Positions 17,750-27,279 are shown, counted from the stretch's first letter. The stretch is 64,000 nt of DNA from Agromyces cavernae (GCF_021044935.1 NZ_JAJNMP010000002.1:806001-870000); one strand, 5' to 3'. Numbers and translations: made by a program. The notes: a model not told the origin generated them from the sequence alone.

Positions 17750-18601
17750 GTGACCGCACCTCTCGGCGACGACCTCGCCCTCGCCCTCGAACTCGCCGAC
17801 CTCGCCGACGCCGTCTCGCTGTCGAAGTTCCGCGCGGTCGACCTCGACATCCGCACCAAGCCCGATCGCTCCTTCGTCACCGAGGCCGACCTCGCCGTCG
17901 AGCGGGTCATCCGCGACCGGCTCGCCGCAGCGCGTCCAGCCGACGGCATCCTCGGTGAGGAATTCGGTACCGCAGGCGATTCCACGCGGCAGTGGATCAT
18001 CGACCCGATCGACGGCACCGCCAACTTCCTTCGGGGCGTACCCGTGTGGGGCAGCCTCATCGCCCTCGCGATCGACGGCGTGCCGGTCGTCGGCGTCGCC
18101 TCGGCACCCGCGATGGCACGTCGCTGGTGGGCGGCGACCGGCATGGGTGCGTGGACGACGGCCTCGTCGGCCGAGCTCGGCGAGAGCGTCGGGAGTCCTG
18201 AGGGGTCGGATGTCCCGCCGGCCGCGATCCCGGGCGCACGGCGCTTGCGCGTCTCGGGCGTGTCCGACCTGGCCGACGCCGCGCTGAGCTTCCAGAGCAT
18301 CGCGCAGTGGCGCGATGCCGGATACCTCGATCGGCTGTTGGCACTTTCCGAGCACGTCTGGCGCGATCGCGCCTACGGCGACCTCTGGTCGTACATGCTG
18401 CTCGCAGAGGGCCTCATCGACATCACCGGCGAGTTCGACGTGAAGCCCTACGACCTCGCGGCTCTCGTGCCGATCGTCGAAGAGGCGGGTGGCAAGTTCA
18501 CCTCGATCACCGGCGAGCCCGGCCCATGGCACGGCAGCGCCCTCGCGACGAACGGGCTGCTGCACGACGCGGTGCTCGACCTGCTCGCCGGACCGAGCTG
18601 A
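17750..18601 (+). CDS. hisN: Histidinol-phosphatase, inositol-monophosphatase family
   Basis: Magnesium-dependent phosphatase, 283 aa, most like the actinobacterial HisN that removes phosphate from L-histidinol phosphate in histidine synthesis. Motifs: TKPDRSFVTEADLAVE near the N-terminus, GEEFG (metal ligand), DPIDGTANFLRG (metal/catalytic Asp pair), and the C-terminal WSYMLLAEGLIDITGEFDVKPYDLAAL with the WDxxA-like KPYDLAA site. Family members also hydrolyse inositol phosphate, so specificity rests on the HisN-like WIIDPIDGTANF and RGVPVWG wording. Probably leaderless; monocistronic. Confidence 0.85.
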   Translation: MTAPLGDDLALALELADLADAVSLSKFRAVDLDIRTKPDRSFVTEADLAVERVIRDRLAAARPADGILGEEFGTAGDSTRQWIIDPIDGTANFLRGVPVWGSLIALAIDGVPVVGVASAPAMARRWWAATGMGAWTTASSAELGESVGSPEGSDVPPAAIPGARRLRVSGVSDLADAALSFQSIAQWRDAGYLDRLLALSEHVWRDRAYGDLWSYMLLAEGLIDITGEFDVKPYDLAALVPIVEEAGGKFTSITGEPGPWHGSALATNGLLHDAVLDLLAGPS

Positions 18602-18625
18602 CCTGGCAACGACGCCGTATGTCGA

Positions 18626-18659
18626 TTACGGAATGAGTCAGGACGACGAGGTTCCGTAA
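18626..18659. terminator. Weak inverted repeat after hisN and ssrA
   Basis: 8-bp arms TTACGGAA (18626-18633) and TTCCGTAA (18652-18659) lie between the convergent hisN and tmRNA ends. The 18-nt loop makes this a modest terminator candidate. Confidence 0.3.
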
Positions 18660-18689
18660 GCGGTATCCACAGTGTGCGACAACGGCCGA

Positions 18690-19059
18690 TGGTGGAGATG
18701 GGGGGAATTGAACCCCCGTCCATCGCTGTGATTCCACGCCTTCTCCGGGCGCAGCCTGTGCAAGCGTTCTGCTCGGCTCCGACCTTTGCCACAGGCACCC
18801 AAGTCGACGAGCCCAGCCTGAAAAGAGTCCCACGTGTCGCTCAGGCGACGACACGCAGCGAGTTCCCTAGATGACGCCAGCGACCGGGGCGGGAACAGAC
18901 CCGGGCTGACGGACTATCGGGCTCGCTTAAGCAGCGAGGGCGAAGTCAGACTGCGTCTTATTGGCAGTTATTGTTTTTCAGAGATCGTTTACGAGATAAC
19001 CCTGAATCCTCGGCCCGCTTCTCGTGGGTTCGCAGACGATGTCGAAACCGATCATCCCC
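18690..19059 (-). ncRNA. ssrA: tmRNA (transfer-messenger RNA)
   Basis: 370-nt tmRNA that rescues stalled ribosomes and tags the nascent chain. The 5' end GGGGATGATCGGTTTCGAC pairs (GGGGAT with ATCTCC) with the 3' end; the discriminator A and an encoded CCA end at 18690. The T-arm has GTTCAATTC. The tag reading frame, minus strand 18965-18927, encodes ANKTQSDFALAA then TAA, with the conserved LAA protease signal. Its protein partner SmpB is encoded 1.7 kb away on the same strand. Confidence 0.96.
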
Positions 19060-19264
19060 ATGTGTCGCCGAGCCTCGTGATGAGCCTCTGGCGGGCCGTT
19101 GTCGCACCTGTGGAGTTATCAAGCTTGGCAGAGCCAAGTCGGGCAGAACCCAGACCCGAGCGGCACTCGTTGAGTCGAGAACCACCCGGCCTTACAGTCT
19201 AGAACAGGCGCGCCCGCTCCGCCATTCCCGACACGATTCCGAGCGGATGACCAGGGAGGTACAT

Positions 19265-19936
19265 GTGGCAACCGTCATCGCCGTTCGCGGCACCGCAGAG
19301 GAGCGCATCGACCCCGAACTGGGCGCGGTTTCCCTGTCGATCGGCGTCTCGGAACCCGAGCGCGAGGTGGCCCTCGCGCGCACCAACGAGGCGCACGATC
19401 ACCTCGTCGCCGCGATCCGCGACCTCGAGGCGTCGGGCGCACTCGACGAGTGGTCGGCCGGCCAGCTCAGGGTCTGGTCGCACCGACCATGGAACAACGA
19501 GGGCAGGCAGCTGCCCTTGGTGCACCAGACGAACGCCGAGGTCGAGGTCGTCTTCACCGACCTCGAGCGGCTCGGCGAGTGGGTGGGCCAGGTGACGCTC
19601 GGCGACGCCGTCGCCCTGGGCGGCATCGAGTGGCGGCTGACCGAGAGCACTCGGCGCCGCGTGCAGGAACTCGCCCAGCGGGGTGCGGTCGCGGACGCCG
19701 AGGCGAAGGCACGGGTCTACGCTGCTGCCCTCGGCCTGGCAGCGCCGGCTCCCGTCGAGCTCGCCGACACCGGGCTCCTCACGGCACAACCGGTTCCGCC
19801 CGGCGGTGGCGAGCGGATGTTCGCGATGCGAGCCTCCGCCGACATGGGCGGCGGCGGCTCGGTCACGCAGTTCGCACCGGCGAAACTCGTGATCGAGGCA
19901 TCGGTCGAGGCGCGATTCGCGGCCGAACCGCACTAG
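19265..19936 (+). CDS. SIMPL (DUF541) domain protein
   Basis: 223-aa protein of the SIMPL/DUF541 family (relatives: E. coli YggE, B. fragilis BP26-like). Features: an opening VIAVRGTAEERIDPELGAVSLSIGV strand pair, the central helix after LARTNEAHDHLV, and a C-terminal FAPAKLVIEASVEARF. The GTG at 19265 has GGGAGG 5 nt upstream; an ATG at 19247 is in frame but lacks an RBS. No signal peptide is visible, unlike many YggE proteins, so this copy is probably cytosolic. The function is not established; YggE is linked to oxidative-stress tolerance. Confidence 0.75.
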   Translation: MATVIAVRGTAEERIDPELGAVSLSIGVSEPEREVALARTNEAHDHLVAAIRDLEASGALDEWSAGQLRVWSHRPWNNEGRQLPLVHQTNAEVEVVFTDLERLGEWVGQVTLGDAVALGGIEWRLTESTRRRVQELAQRGAVADAEAKARVYAAALGLAAPAPVELADTGLLTAQPVPPGGGERMFAMRASADMGGGGSVTQFAPAKLVIEASVEARFAAEPH

Positions 19937-19958
19937 CGCGATCTGCCCCGCGGGCCGC

Positions 19959-20696
19959 TCAGGCCTCGTCGATCAGCAACGCCTCGAGGGCGCCCAGCTC
20001 GGCGAGCGACAGCCCCGCCGCGAGCAGGTACTCGCGGGTGCTGCCGTGGGCGCGCTCGACCGTGTCGAGCATGCCCTCGATGGCCTCTCGAGGGCTGCCG
20101 CCCATGAGCACCCGCAGCTCGGGTGTGTCGGGGACGCCGTAGCGCCCGACGAGCGCCACCATCTCTTCGAGCCACTCGCCGGCGAGGTTGGCCTCGGTGC
20201 GGGCGTAATCGTCGACGACGGCATCGCGCTCGACGCCGACCGCCATGAGCGCGAGCGCGACGACCACGCCGGTGCGGTCCTTGCCGGCCGTGCAGTGCAC
20301 GACGACGGAGCGCTGCCCCGCGCTCGCGATCTCGCGGAGGGCACTCACCACGACCGCCGTGTGCTGCGTCACGATGCGCTCGTAGAGCGCGTCGAGCGAG
20401 ATGCCGCCGGCACCCTGCGACGCACCCGAGCCCTCGAACACCGGCAGGTGCAGCACCTCGACGTCGAGCCCGTCGAGGTCGTCGGGCATGTACCGCGCCT
20501 CGTTCTCGTCGCGCAGGTCGATGATGATGCCGACACCCCGCTCTCGCAGCTCGGCGCGGCCGGCGTCGCCGAGGCGGTGGAGGCCGTCGGATCGGTACAG
20601 GACGCCGTCGCGAACCCGGCCGTTGCGTGCCGGCATGCCGCCGACGTCGCGGAAGTTGTACGTGCCCGGGATGGGGATGCGGGTCGAGAGCTTCAT
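19959..20696 (-). CDS. Tyrosine-specific protein phosphatase, MptpB/PtpB-like
   Basis: 245-aa phosphatase of the DSP/PTP superfamily. The N-terminal NFRDVGGM motif and the P-loop HCTAGKDRTG with catalytic Cys135 and the invariant Arg are characteristic of the Y_phosphatase3 family (mycobacterial PtpB). The general-acid Asp is likely among the IDLRDENE region near 80. It starts at ATG 20696. No signal peptide is seen. Transcribed in the same direction as smpB, 64 bp downstream of it. Substrates could be phosphotyrosine or phosphoinositides; this cannot be decided here. Confidence 0.85.
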   Translation of the reverse strand: MKLSTRIPIPGTYNFRDVGGMPARNGRVRDGVLYRSDGLHRLGDAGRAELRERGVGIIIDLRDENEARYMPDDLDGLDVEVLHLPVFEGSGASQGAGGISLDALYERIVTQHTAVVVSALREIASAGQRSVVVHCTAGKDRTGVVVALALMAVGVERDAVVDDYARTEANLAGEWLEEMVALVGRYGVPDTPELRVLMGGSPREAIEGMLDTVERAHGSTREYLLAAGLSLAELGALEALLIDEA

Positions 20697-20760
20697 CGCG
20701 TCGAGCCTACCCGCGGCATCCGACACGGCGGCTGGGAGGCAGCCCGGAACCCCACGGGTG

Positions 20761-21237
20761 TCAGTCGCCCAGGTTGCGCCGGCTCGCCATGGCGCGATCG
20801 GCCTCGCGCTTGTCTTGACGCTCACGCAGCGCTTGGCGCTTGTCGTACTCGCGCTTGCCCTTGGCGACGGCGATCTCGACCTTGGCGCGGCCGTCGGCGA
20901 AGTAGATCTGCAACGGGACGAGGGTGTAGCCGCCCTCTTTCGTCTTGTGGCTGATCTTCACGATCTCGTGCTTGTGCAACAGGAGCTTGCGCTTGCGCCG
21001 AGGCGAATGGTTGTTCCACGTGCCCTCGGTGTACTCGGGGATGTGGACCGCGTCGAGCCACATCTCGCCGCCGTCGATGAAGGCGTAGCCGTCGACGAGC
21101 GACGCGCGCCCCTCGCGCAGCGACTTGACCTCGGTGCCGGTGAGCACGATGCCCGCCTCGTACGTGTCCTCGATCGTGTAGTCGTGGCGCGCCTTGCGGT
21201 TGGTCGCGACGACCTTCTGACCGCGTTCCCTGGGCAC
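20761..21237 (-). CDS. smpB: SsrA-binding protein SmpB
   Basis: 158-aa RNA-binding partner of tmRNA. Diagnostic stretches: [52 protein letters not shown], and the basic C-terminal tail ([23 protein letters not shown]) that mimics mRNA in the decoding channel. GTG start at 21237 with GAGGAG 6 nt upstream. Located downstream of ftsEX and upstream of ssrA, the usual actinobacterial order. Confidence 0.96.
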   Translation of the reverse strand: MPRERGQKVVATNRKARHDYTIEDTYEAGIVLTGTEVKSLREGRASLVDGYAFIDGGEMWLDAVHIPEYTEGTWNNHSPRRKRKLLLHKHEIVKISHKTKEGGYTLVPLQIYFADGRAKVEIAVAKGKREYDKRQALRERQDKREADRAMASRRNLGD

Positions 21238-21306
21238 GACGGACTCCTCGTCTCGGTGAATGATCGCCCCCGGGGCATCCGGGAACGGCCTTTCACTCTA
21301 GCCCAC

Positions 21307-22218
21307 TCAGACGCGCAGGTACCTCGTGATCGCGATGCCCGCCGATACGGCCGCGAGCAGCACGCCCACGACGACGAGCAACGGCACCACGAGCAGTGCA
21401 TCGTTCAGCCCGACGAAGGTGAACGAGAGGTTGTCGGCGAGGTAGCCCTGCACGAAGAAGGTCACGATCGCCACGACCGCACCGCCCGCGAGCAACGAAC
21501 CGATGAGTCCCGCGAAGATGCCCTCGAGCACGAACGGCGTCTGGATGAAACGGTTCGATGCCCCGACGAGGCGCATGATGCCGAGCTCGCGCCGCCGCGA
21601 GAACGCCGAGAGACGGATGGTCGTGGCGATGAGCAGCGCCGCCGCGACGAGCATGATCGCCGCGATCGCGATGGCCGTGTAACTCGCGGCGTTGAGCACA
21701 TCGAAGATCTGGTCGAGGTAGTTGCGCTGGTCGAACACCTGCTCGACCCCGGCGAGCCCGGCGAGGCTCTCGACGAGCACCGCCGACTCCGACGGGTCGA
21801 CGAGGTTGACCCAGAACGTCTCGTTGAGCACTTCGGGCGTCACGTAGTCGGCCGCGGGCGTGCCCTCGAACTGCTCCTGGAAGTTCGCGAACGCCTGCTC
21901 ATGGTCTTCGAAGTAGAACTCGTCGATGAACGGCTTCAGGGTCGGAGAGTTCAGCTGCTCTTCGACCGCCGCCTTCTGCGCTTCGGTGGCCTCGCCGTCG
22001 GTGCACCCGGCGGCAGTCGAGACCGTGGTGCAGAGGTACACGGCGACCTGTGCACGGTCGTACCAGAAGTTCTTCATCTGCGCGATCTGCAGCTGCAGCA
22101 GCGCGGCGGTGCCCACGAACGTGAGCGAGATGAACGTGACGAGCACGACCGAGACCACCATCGACGCATTGCGGCGGAGTCCGTTCGCCGCCTCGCCGAG
22201 CACGAGACCGATCCTCAT
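21307..22218 (-). CDS. ftsX: Cell division protein FtsX
   Basis: 303-aa membrane subunit of the FtsEX complex, which regulates septal peptidoglycan hydrolases. It has one N-terminal TM helix after a short cytosolic stretch, an extracellular loop (about 45-160, with two Cys that may pair), then three C-terminal TM helices. The motif [18 protein letters not shown] between TM2 and TM3 is the ATPase-coupling segment of FtsX. The ATG overlaps the ftsE stop by 4 nt. Confidence 0.94.
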   Translation of the reverse strand: MRIGLVLGEAANGLRRNASMVVSVVLVTFISLTFVGTAALLQLQIAQMKNFWYDRAQVAVYLCTTVSTAAGCTDGEATEAQKAAVEEQLNSPTLKPFIDEFYFEDHEQAFANFQEQFEGTPAADYVTPEVLNETFWVNLVDPSESAVLVESLAGLAGVEQVFDQRNYLDQIFDVLNAASYTAIAIAAIMLVAAALLIATTIRLSAFSRRRELGIMRLVGASNRFIQTPFVLEGIFAGLIGSLLAGGAVVAIVTFFVQGYLADNLSFTFVGLNDALLVVPLLVVVGVLLAAVSAGIAITRYLRV

Positions 22219-23354
22219 TTCGTCGGCCCCACTTCCTGGTTGTCGTCGCCCTCGCGCGGTCCGCCGGGCGCCCTGAGTCCCAGCCGCTCGGCGAGGGTCA
22301 GGTGAGCGGATGCCGCGGGCGCGGCCTTCTTCGAAGCGCCGGGCTTCGACTCCCCGGCTGCGGCCTCTTCGCCGCCGGCACCGGCCCCGGCCGCGACGGG
22401 CACCGCAGCGGTCGCCGCGGCGGTGATCTCGGCGGCCGCATCGGTGACCTCGTCGCGCGCCTCGGGTTCGACGTAGAGCGGTTGCGCCTCGCGCATGACC
22501 TCGGTGGTGACCTTGGGGGCCGCGGCCTTCGGGCGCTTCTTCTTGACGGCCGCAGCGGCAGCGGCCACCTCGACACCCGCGTGATCGCCGGCATCGGCAT
22601 CGGACTCGGACGCTGTCTCTGCCGAGGGTTCGTCGGTGGAGGCCGGCTCGGTGTCGGCATCCTCGGCCGGCGAGGCCCCGTAACCCGCGCTGCGCTCGTC
22701 GCGCACGATGTCGCCCGCGGAGAGCTCGATCACGCGTCGGCGCATCTGGTCGACGATGCCGGCCTCGTGCGTGGCCATCACGACCGTGGTGCCGCCCGCG
22801 TTGATGCGTTCGAGCAGGGTCATGATGCCGGCACTCGTCACCGGGTCGAGGTTGCCCGTCGGCTCGTCGGCGAGCAGGATCTGCGGCTTGTTCACGATCG
22901 CCCTGGCGATCGCGACACGTTGCTGTTCGCCACCGGACAGCTCATGGGGCATCCGCTTGCCCTTGCCGTCGAGCCCGACGAGTTTCAGCGTCTCGGGAAC
23001 CGCCGACTGGATGAAGCCGCGCGACTTGCCGATGACGCGCAGGGTGAACGCGACGTTCTCGAAGACCGACTTGTTCGGCAGCAGCCGGAAGTCCTGGAAG
23101 ACGACGCCGAGGTCGCGACGGAAGTAGGGCACCTTGCGGCTCGAGATCGATCCGAGGTCTTTGCCGAGCACGTGGATCTTGCCCCTCGTCGGCTTCTCCT
23201 CCTTCAGGATGAGCCGGAGGAAGCTCGACTTGCCGGAGCCCGATGCACCGACGAGGAACACGAACTCGCCGCGGAGGATCTCCACACGGATATCGCTGAG
23301 TGCGGGACGGGACTGACCCGGATAGGCCTTGGTGACGGAGTCGAATCGGATCAT
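22215..23354 (-). CDS. ftsE: Cell division ATP-binding protein FtsE with long C-terminal extension
   Basis: 379-aa ATPase; canonical FtsE is about 230 aa. The core (1-228) has Walker [10 protein letters not shown] near 36-44, [27 protein letters not shown] and the MATHE H-loop. Residues 229-379 form an Ala/Glu/Asp-rich tail with one basic cluster ([12 protein letters not shown]) and a final helix-like [13 protein letters not shown] segment. Hydrolysis of ATP is transmitted to FtsX. A TAGGCT -10 box 9 nt before the ATG gives ftsEX its own promoter, separate from prfB. The tail is in frame with no sign of a frameshift. Confidence 0.93.
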   Translation of the reverse strand: MIRFDSVTKAYPGQSRPALSDIRVEILRGEFVFLVGASGSGKSSFLRLILKEEKPTRGKIHVLGKDLGSISSRKVPYFRRDLGVVFQDFRLLPNKSVFENVAFTLRVIGKSRGFIQSAVPETLKLVGLDGKGKRMPHELSGGEQQRVAIARAIVNKPQILLADEPTGNLDPVTSAGIMTLLERINAGGTTVVMATHEAGIVDQMRRRVIELSAGDIVRDERSAGYGASPAEDADTEPASTDEPSAETASESDADAGDHAGVEVAAAAAAVKKKRPKAAAPKVTTEVMREAQPLYVEPEARDEVTDAAAEITAAATAAVPVAAGAGAGGEEAAAGESKPGASKKAAPAASAHLTLAERLGLRAPGGPREGDDNQEVGPTK

Positions 23355-23363
23355 TTCGGATCG

Positions 23364-23369
23364 AGCCTA
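23364..23369 (-). promoter_or_regulatory. -10 box of ftsE
   Basis: TAGGCT (minus strand) lies 9 nt before the ftsE ATG, giving a transcript with a leader of only 2-3 nt. Confidence 0.5.
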
Positions 23370-23545
23370 AGCAGCCCCGGCGCCGTTCGCGCCTGCGACT
23401 CGCCTGATTCTCAGGTTGCGGGCGAAAACGGGCGCCGGTCGTCCGGCCGAACCGCGCGTCAGGCCGTGCGTTCCCGGCTCGAGATCCGTATGTTGGAAGT
23501 GGTGTCCGACGGAGCACCTCCGACGGAGAACGTGGGGAGGAACGC

Positions 23546-24295
23546 ATGACGGTTCCGCTCATCGGCGTCGTCGCCGATCGCAAGTCCGCGAGCTACGGAG
23601 CGTGGGTCGACATCCCCACCGACGCGATCTCGCATACGTACGTGTCCGCCATCCAGGAAGCAGGCGGTGCACCGATCCTGTTCCCGAGCATCGACGTCCA
23701 CGTCGACGATCCCGAACGCCTGATCGATCTCATCGACGGACTGTTCCTGCCCGGCGGGCGCGACCTCGACGCCGAGCTCTACGGCAGCGTCGCGCACCCG
23801 TCGAACGACCAGCCGCTGCGGGTGCGCGACGAGCTCGAGATCGCGCTCACGCGCCTCGCCCGCGAGCGGGATGTCCCGGTGCTCGGCGCCTGCCGTGGGA
23901 TGCAGGTGCTCAACGTCGCGCTGGGCGGCACGCTCGAGCAGCACCTCGGCGACCGAGTCGACCTCACCCCGCACCGGCACATCTACGGCGAGCACACGTC
24001 GCACCCGGTGTCGATCCACTCCGACACGCTGCTGCGCAGCATCACGCACGAGGCCGAGTTCGAGATCTCGTCGCATCACCATCAGGGCGTCGACCGGCTG
24101 GGCGAGGGGCTCGCGGTCTCGGCGAGTGCGCCCGACGGAGTGATCGAGGCGATCGAGGCCACCGACGGCGCGTTCTGCCTCGGAGTGCAATGGCATCCCG
24201 AGGAGCGGCTCGATCCCGAGGGCATCGCACTCATCCGGGCGTTCGTCGTGGCGGCGGGCACACGGTCGGAGGCGACATACGCGGTGGCCTCGTAG
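23546..24295 (+). CDS. Gamma-glutamyl-gamma-aminobutyrate hydrolase-like class I glutamine amidotransferase
   Basis: 249-aa PuuD/peptidase C26 family enzyme that cleaves gamma-glutamyl amide bonds. The nucleophile elbow GACRGMQ carries Cys116, and the triad completes with His217 and Glu219 in VQWHPEE. The family's opening IGVVAD and LFLPGGRDL segments are present. ATG start with GGGGAGGA upstream. It stands alone and divergent from ftsE. In other bacteria the enzyme frees GABA in putrescine breakdown; no other putrescine gene is near, so the physiological substrate is open. Confidence 0.87.
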   Translation: MTVPLIGVVADRKSASYGAWVDIPTDAISHTYVSAIQEAGGAPILFPSIDVHVDDPERLIDLIDGLFLPGGRDLDAELYGSVAHPSNDQPLRVRDELEIALTRLARERDVPVLGACRGMQVLNVALGGTLEQHLGDRVDLTPHRHIYGEHTSHPVSIHSDTLLRSITHEAEFEISSHHHQGVDRLGEGLAVSASAPDGVIEAIEATDGAFCLGVQWHPEERLDPEGIALIRAFVVAAGTRSEATYAVAS

Positions 24296-24379
24296 ACCGC
24301 CTTCGACGCAGCGACGGTGGAGACGCCCGGCGGCTCCCCCAGCGTCAGGTCAGCGCGTGCCGCACCCGAACGCCAGGCG

Positions 24380-24817
24380 TCAGCCGGCGGCCTTGCCGAC
24401 GAGCTCGGTGACCTTCTGCTCGACCTCAGGCGTCCAGTCGCGGATCGCGAAGCCCACAGCCCACAGGTCGCCGTCGTCGAGGCTCGCACGGTCTTCGAAC
24501 CCGATGGTCGCGTAGCGGGTCTTGAACTTCTTGGCCGGCTGGATGAACACGACGATCTTTCCGTCGCCGTTCGCGTAGCCCGGCATGCCGTAGTACGTCT
24601 TGGGGACGAGATGGGGCGCGACCGCGCTGACGACCTTGTGCAGCCCCTCGGCGAGCACCTTGTCCTCGGGCTCGAGCGCGGCGATCGCGTCGAGCACCGC
24701 CTTCTCGCCGGCGGCACGGCTCTTGCCGGCCTTCTCCTGCTCGCGGAGCTCCTTCGCGCGCTGCTTGACCGCATCGCGCTCGTCCTTGCTCAGTCCACCG
24801 GATGTGTCGGTCGCCAT
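24380..24817 (-). CDS. DUF1801-like protein
   Basis: 145-aa soluble protein. A charged helical N-terminus (residues 10-45, rich in Lys/Arg/Glu) precedes a DUF1801-like core: VVSAVAPHLVPKTYYGMPGYANGDGKIVVF, the family's Y-G-M-P-x-Y motif. The ATG at 24817 has GAGGAG upstream. DUF1801 proteins (B. subtilis YdhG relatives) have been proposed as iron chaperones, but function is not established. Convergent with the preceding amidotransferase gene. Confidence 0.7.
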   Translation of the reverse strand: MATDTSGGLSKDERDAVKQRAKELREQEKAGKSRAAGEKAVLDAIAALEPEDKVLAEGLHKVVSAVAPHLVPKTYYGMPGYANGDGKIVVFIQPAKKFKTRYATIGFEDRASLDDGDLWAVGFAIRDWTPEVEQKVTELVGKAAG

Positions 24818-24953
24818 CGTCGCTCCTCGCGGGATTCCCATCAGTGACGCCGCCTTCGTGCGGCTCATGGATCTCAGACTAGGGGTGGGTCCCCGCCGTG
24901 CGCTTCTCGGATCCTGCTCGGTCCGGGCCATCCACCACACGCCGCCGACGGTC

Positions 24954-24959
24954 TACAGT
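24954..24959 (+). promoter_or_regulatory. -10 box, leaderless cupin gene
   Basis: TACAGT ends 6 nt before the GTG at 24966. Confidence 0.55.
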
Positions 24960-24965
24960 GACGAC

Positions 24966-25394
24966 GTGACTGACTATCAGGTACTGGAAATGGGCGGGCT
25001 CGACGAGTGGCGCGAGCACTACGGCGGGTTCCGTCCCGAGAGCTCGCGCGACGGTCGACGCGTCGTCGACCACGACCTCACCATGCAGTTCATCGGCATG
25101 ACCGCGAACGCGTTCGAGCCGGGCGAGGAGGCGGGTTACTGGCATTCGCACGCGCGCATCGAAGAGGCGTACCTGTTCCTCGCCGGGCGTGGCCAGATGG
25201 CGTTGGACCACGAGGTCGTCGACGTCGGCCCGGGCACCGTCGTGCGCGTCGGTCAGGGCGTCTGGCGCACCTGGCATTGCCTGCCCGACAGCCCCGAGCA
25301 GCTGCGATGGTTGTGCATCCGCGCGGGCGGTTCCGAGCTGCCGCATCTTCCCGACGACAGCGAGCGCGACAACGAACGCCCGTCGCCGTGGTGA
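24966..25394 (+). CDS. Cupin-domain protein
   Basis: 142-aa single-domain cupin. Motif 1 appears as YWHSHARIEEAYLFLAGRGQM (His-x-His, Glu) and motif 2 as VGPGTVVRVGQGVWRTWHCLP, giving a likely 3-His/1-Glu metal site. No fused domain, so it may be a small metal-dependent sugar or small-molecule binding protein; the substrate is unknown. Probably leaderless from GTG 24966; monocistronic. Confidence 0.75.
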   Translation: MTDYQVLEMGGLDEWREHYGGFRPESSRDGRRVVDHDLTMQFIGMTANAFEPGEEAGYWHSHARIEEAYLFLAGRGQMALDHEVVDVGPGTVVRVGQGVWRTWHCLPDSPEQLRWLCIRAGGSELPHLPDDSERDNERPSPW

Positions 25395-25415
25395 TCGGCG
25401 CGTGGACTCGTCACC

Positions 25416-25772
25416 TCACAGCAGCAGGCGATCGACGCCGCTGCCGACCACATACGCGAGGGCGCCGACTCCGATCAGCACGAGGGTGACCGAGACGAGC
25501 GCGAGGGCCAGCCCGTCGATGGGCAGCTCGCCCGACCCGGTCAGCCCTTCATGACCGCGGCGGTAACGCACGGCCGCCCGTGCGTATCCCGCTGCGGCGG
25601 CGCCCAGTCCGAGGATGCCGAGCACCACCGCGGCCGCACCGAGCGCCTCGGCCGCGAAGCGCACCATGACCGCGCTCGCGAGCCCGAGCGCCAAGCAGGT
25701 TCGCCGCCACGCCAGCAGCGTGCGCTCGAGCTGCAGACCGGGATCGAACGGACGGCCGGGCGGTTGCGTCAC
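25416..25772 (-). CDS. DUF202 family membrane protein
   Basis: 118-aa protein with three hydrophobic segments. ERTLLAWRRTCLALGLA is the DUF202 signature (E-R-T-x-L-A-W-x-R-T). Its ATG overlaps the stop of the other DUF202 gene by 4 nt, so the pair is co-translated, as often seen. Function unknown. Confidence 0.78.
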   Translation of the reverse strand: MTQPPGRPFDPGLQLERTLLAWRRTCLALGLASAVMVRFAAEALGAAAVVLGILGLGAAAAGYARAAVRYRRGHEGLTGSGELPIDGLALALVSVTLVLIGVGALAYVVGSGVDRLLL

Positions 25773-26125
25773 CAGATGAACCCGAGCGTCATGAGCACGA
25801 CGGCGAGGACGACTCCGACGACGATGACCAACCCCACGCTCGGACCGCGGAGCGGCTCACTCTCGCGCAGCGCCTGCTCGGTACGCATCCAGCCGACCCA
25901 GGCCTGAACGGCCGCGGTCACTCCCAGGAGGACGAACACGATCGCCGCCGCCAGGCGGAACCCCGGCGAGATCGGCACGACGAGCGCCTCGAGCGCCACC
26001 CCCGCCGCGAGGAGCGCGAGCGACGTGCGCACCCATGCGAGGAACGTCCGCTCGTTGGCGAGGCTGAATCGGGGGTCGGGCTCGGAGCCGCGACGGTACA
26101 GGGCGCTCGGGAATCGATTCGTCAT
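25769..26125 (-). CDS. DUF202/YidH family membrane protein
   Basis: 118-aa, three-TM protein with the signature ANERTFLAWVRTSLALLAAGVA. It most resembles YidH. ATG at 26125 is preferred; a TTG two codons upstream is possible. It lies 44 bp downstream of prfB on the same strand and is followed by the second DUF202 gene, so the pair may be a tail of the prfB transcript. Function unknown. Confidence 0.8.
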   Translation of the reverse strand: MTNRFPSALYRRGSEPDPRFSLANERTFLAWVRTSLALLAAGVALEALVVPISPGFRLAAAIVFVLLGVTAAVQAWVGWMRTEQALRESEPLRGPSVGLVIVVGVVLAVVLMTLGFIW

Positions 26126-26169
26126 TGGCAAGGTCGAGCCTCACGGCCGGGCCGCGACGTCGCGCCGGC

Positions 26170-27279
26170 TCAGTCCTCGGTCTTCTGCTTGCGCCACTTG
26201 ATGCCCGCGGCGATGAAGCCGTCGAGATCGCCATCGAAGACGTGGCTCGGGTTGCCGACCTCGAAGTCGGTGCGCAGGTCTTTCACCATCTGGTACGGCG
26301 CGAGCACGTACGAGCGCATCTGATCGCCCCAGCTTGCGGTGATGTTGCCCGCGAGCTCCTTCTTCTGGGCGGCTTCCTGCTCCTTCTGGATGAGGAGCAG
26401 TCGCGACTGGAGCACGCGCATGGCGGCGGCACGGTTCTGGATCTGCGACTTCTCGTTCTGCATCGACACGACCGTGCCGGTCGGCAGGTGGGTGATGCGA
26501 ACGGCGGAGTCGGTGGTGTTGACCGACTGGCCGCCGGGCCCGCTCGAGCGGAACACGTCGACGCGGATGTCGTTCTCGGGGATGTCGACCTCCTGCGCCT
26601 CCTCCATGAGCGGGATGACTTCGACCGCCGCGAAGCTCGTCTGCCGCTTGCCGGCCGCGCCGAAGGGGCTCATGCGCACGAGGCGGTGGGTGCCGGCCTC
26701 GACGCTCAACGTGCCGAAGGCGTAGGGGGCGTCGATCTCGAACGTCGCCGACTTGATGCCCGCCTCCTCGGCGTAGCTCGTGTCCATGACGGTCGCCGAG
26801 TAGTCGTGCTTCTCGGCCCAGCGCAGGTACATGCGCATGAGCATCTCGGCGAAGTCGGCGGCGTCGACGCCGCCCGCCCCCGCACGGATCGTGATGACCG
26901 CGGGGCGGTCGTCCCACTCGCCGTCGAGCAGGGTCTGCACCTCGAGGTCGCCGATCGCCTGCTGCAGGGACTCGAGCTCGGAGCGCGCCTCGGCGGCGCT
27001 GTCTTCGTCGCCCATCTCGTTGGCGAGCTCGATGAGCACCTCGAGGTCGTCGAGTCGCGAATCGATGCTCTTCACGCGCGCGAGCTCGGACTGGCGATGG
27101 CTGAGCGCGCTCGTCACCTTCTGGGCGTTCTCGGTGTCGTCCCACAGGTCGGGGGCGCCGGCCTGCTCTGAGAGTCGCGCGATCTCGGCTTCGAGGGCGT
27201 CGACGTCGACGACGGCACGGATGTCGCGGAAGGTGGCGCGCAGCGCGGTGATCTCGGGCGAAAGGTCAAGTTCCAACAT
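26170..27279 (-). CDS. prfB: Peptide chain release factor 2
   Basis: 369-aa RF2, which terminates translation at UGA and UAA. The codon-recognition motif SPF is in [15 protein letters not shown], and the catalytic GGQ is in [18 protein letters not shown] near residue 249. The frame is continuous: there is no programmed +1 frameshift site as in E. coli prfB. ATG start at 27279. In many actinobacteria prfB directly precedes ftsEX; here 2.8 kb of other genes intervene. Confidence 0.96.
   Translation of the reverse strand: MLELDLSPEITALRATFRDIRAVVDVDALEAEIARLSEQAGAPDLWDDTENAQKVTSALSHRQSELARVKSIDSRLDDLEVLIELANEMGDEDSAAEARSELESLQQAIGDLEVQTLLDGEWDDRPAVITIRAGAGGVDAADFAEMLMRMYLRWAEKHDYSATVMDTSYAEEAGIKSATFEIDAPYAFGTLSVEAGTHRLVRMSPFGAAGKRQTSFAAVEVIPLMEEAQEVDIPENDIRVDVFRSSGPGGQSVNTTDSAVRITHLPTGTVVSMQNEKSQIQNRAAAMRVLQSRLLLIQKEQEAAQKKELAGNITASWGDQMRSYVLAPYQMVKDLRTDFEVGNPSHVFDGDLDGFIAAGIKWRKQKTED

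Noticed and set aside
18971..19264. Longer reading of the SIMPL gene starting inside the tmRNA
   Set aside because: It overlaps the tmRNA 5' region on the other strand and has no RBS; GTG 19265 has a strong GGGAGG.
23900..24000. Frameshift or pseudogene in the glutamine amidotransferase
   Set aside because: Cys, His and Glu of the triad are all in one uninterrupted frame.
26170..27279. Programmed frameshift in prfB
   Set aside because: The coding frame is continuous from ATG to stop with no internal TGA.
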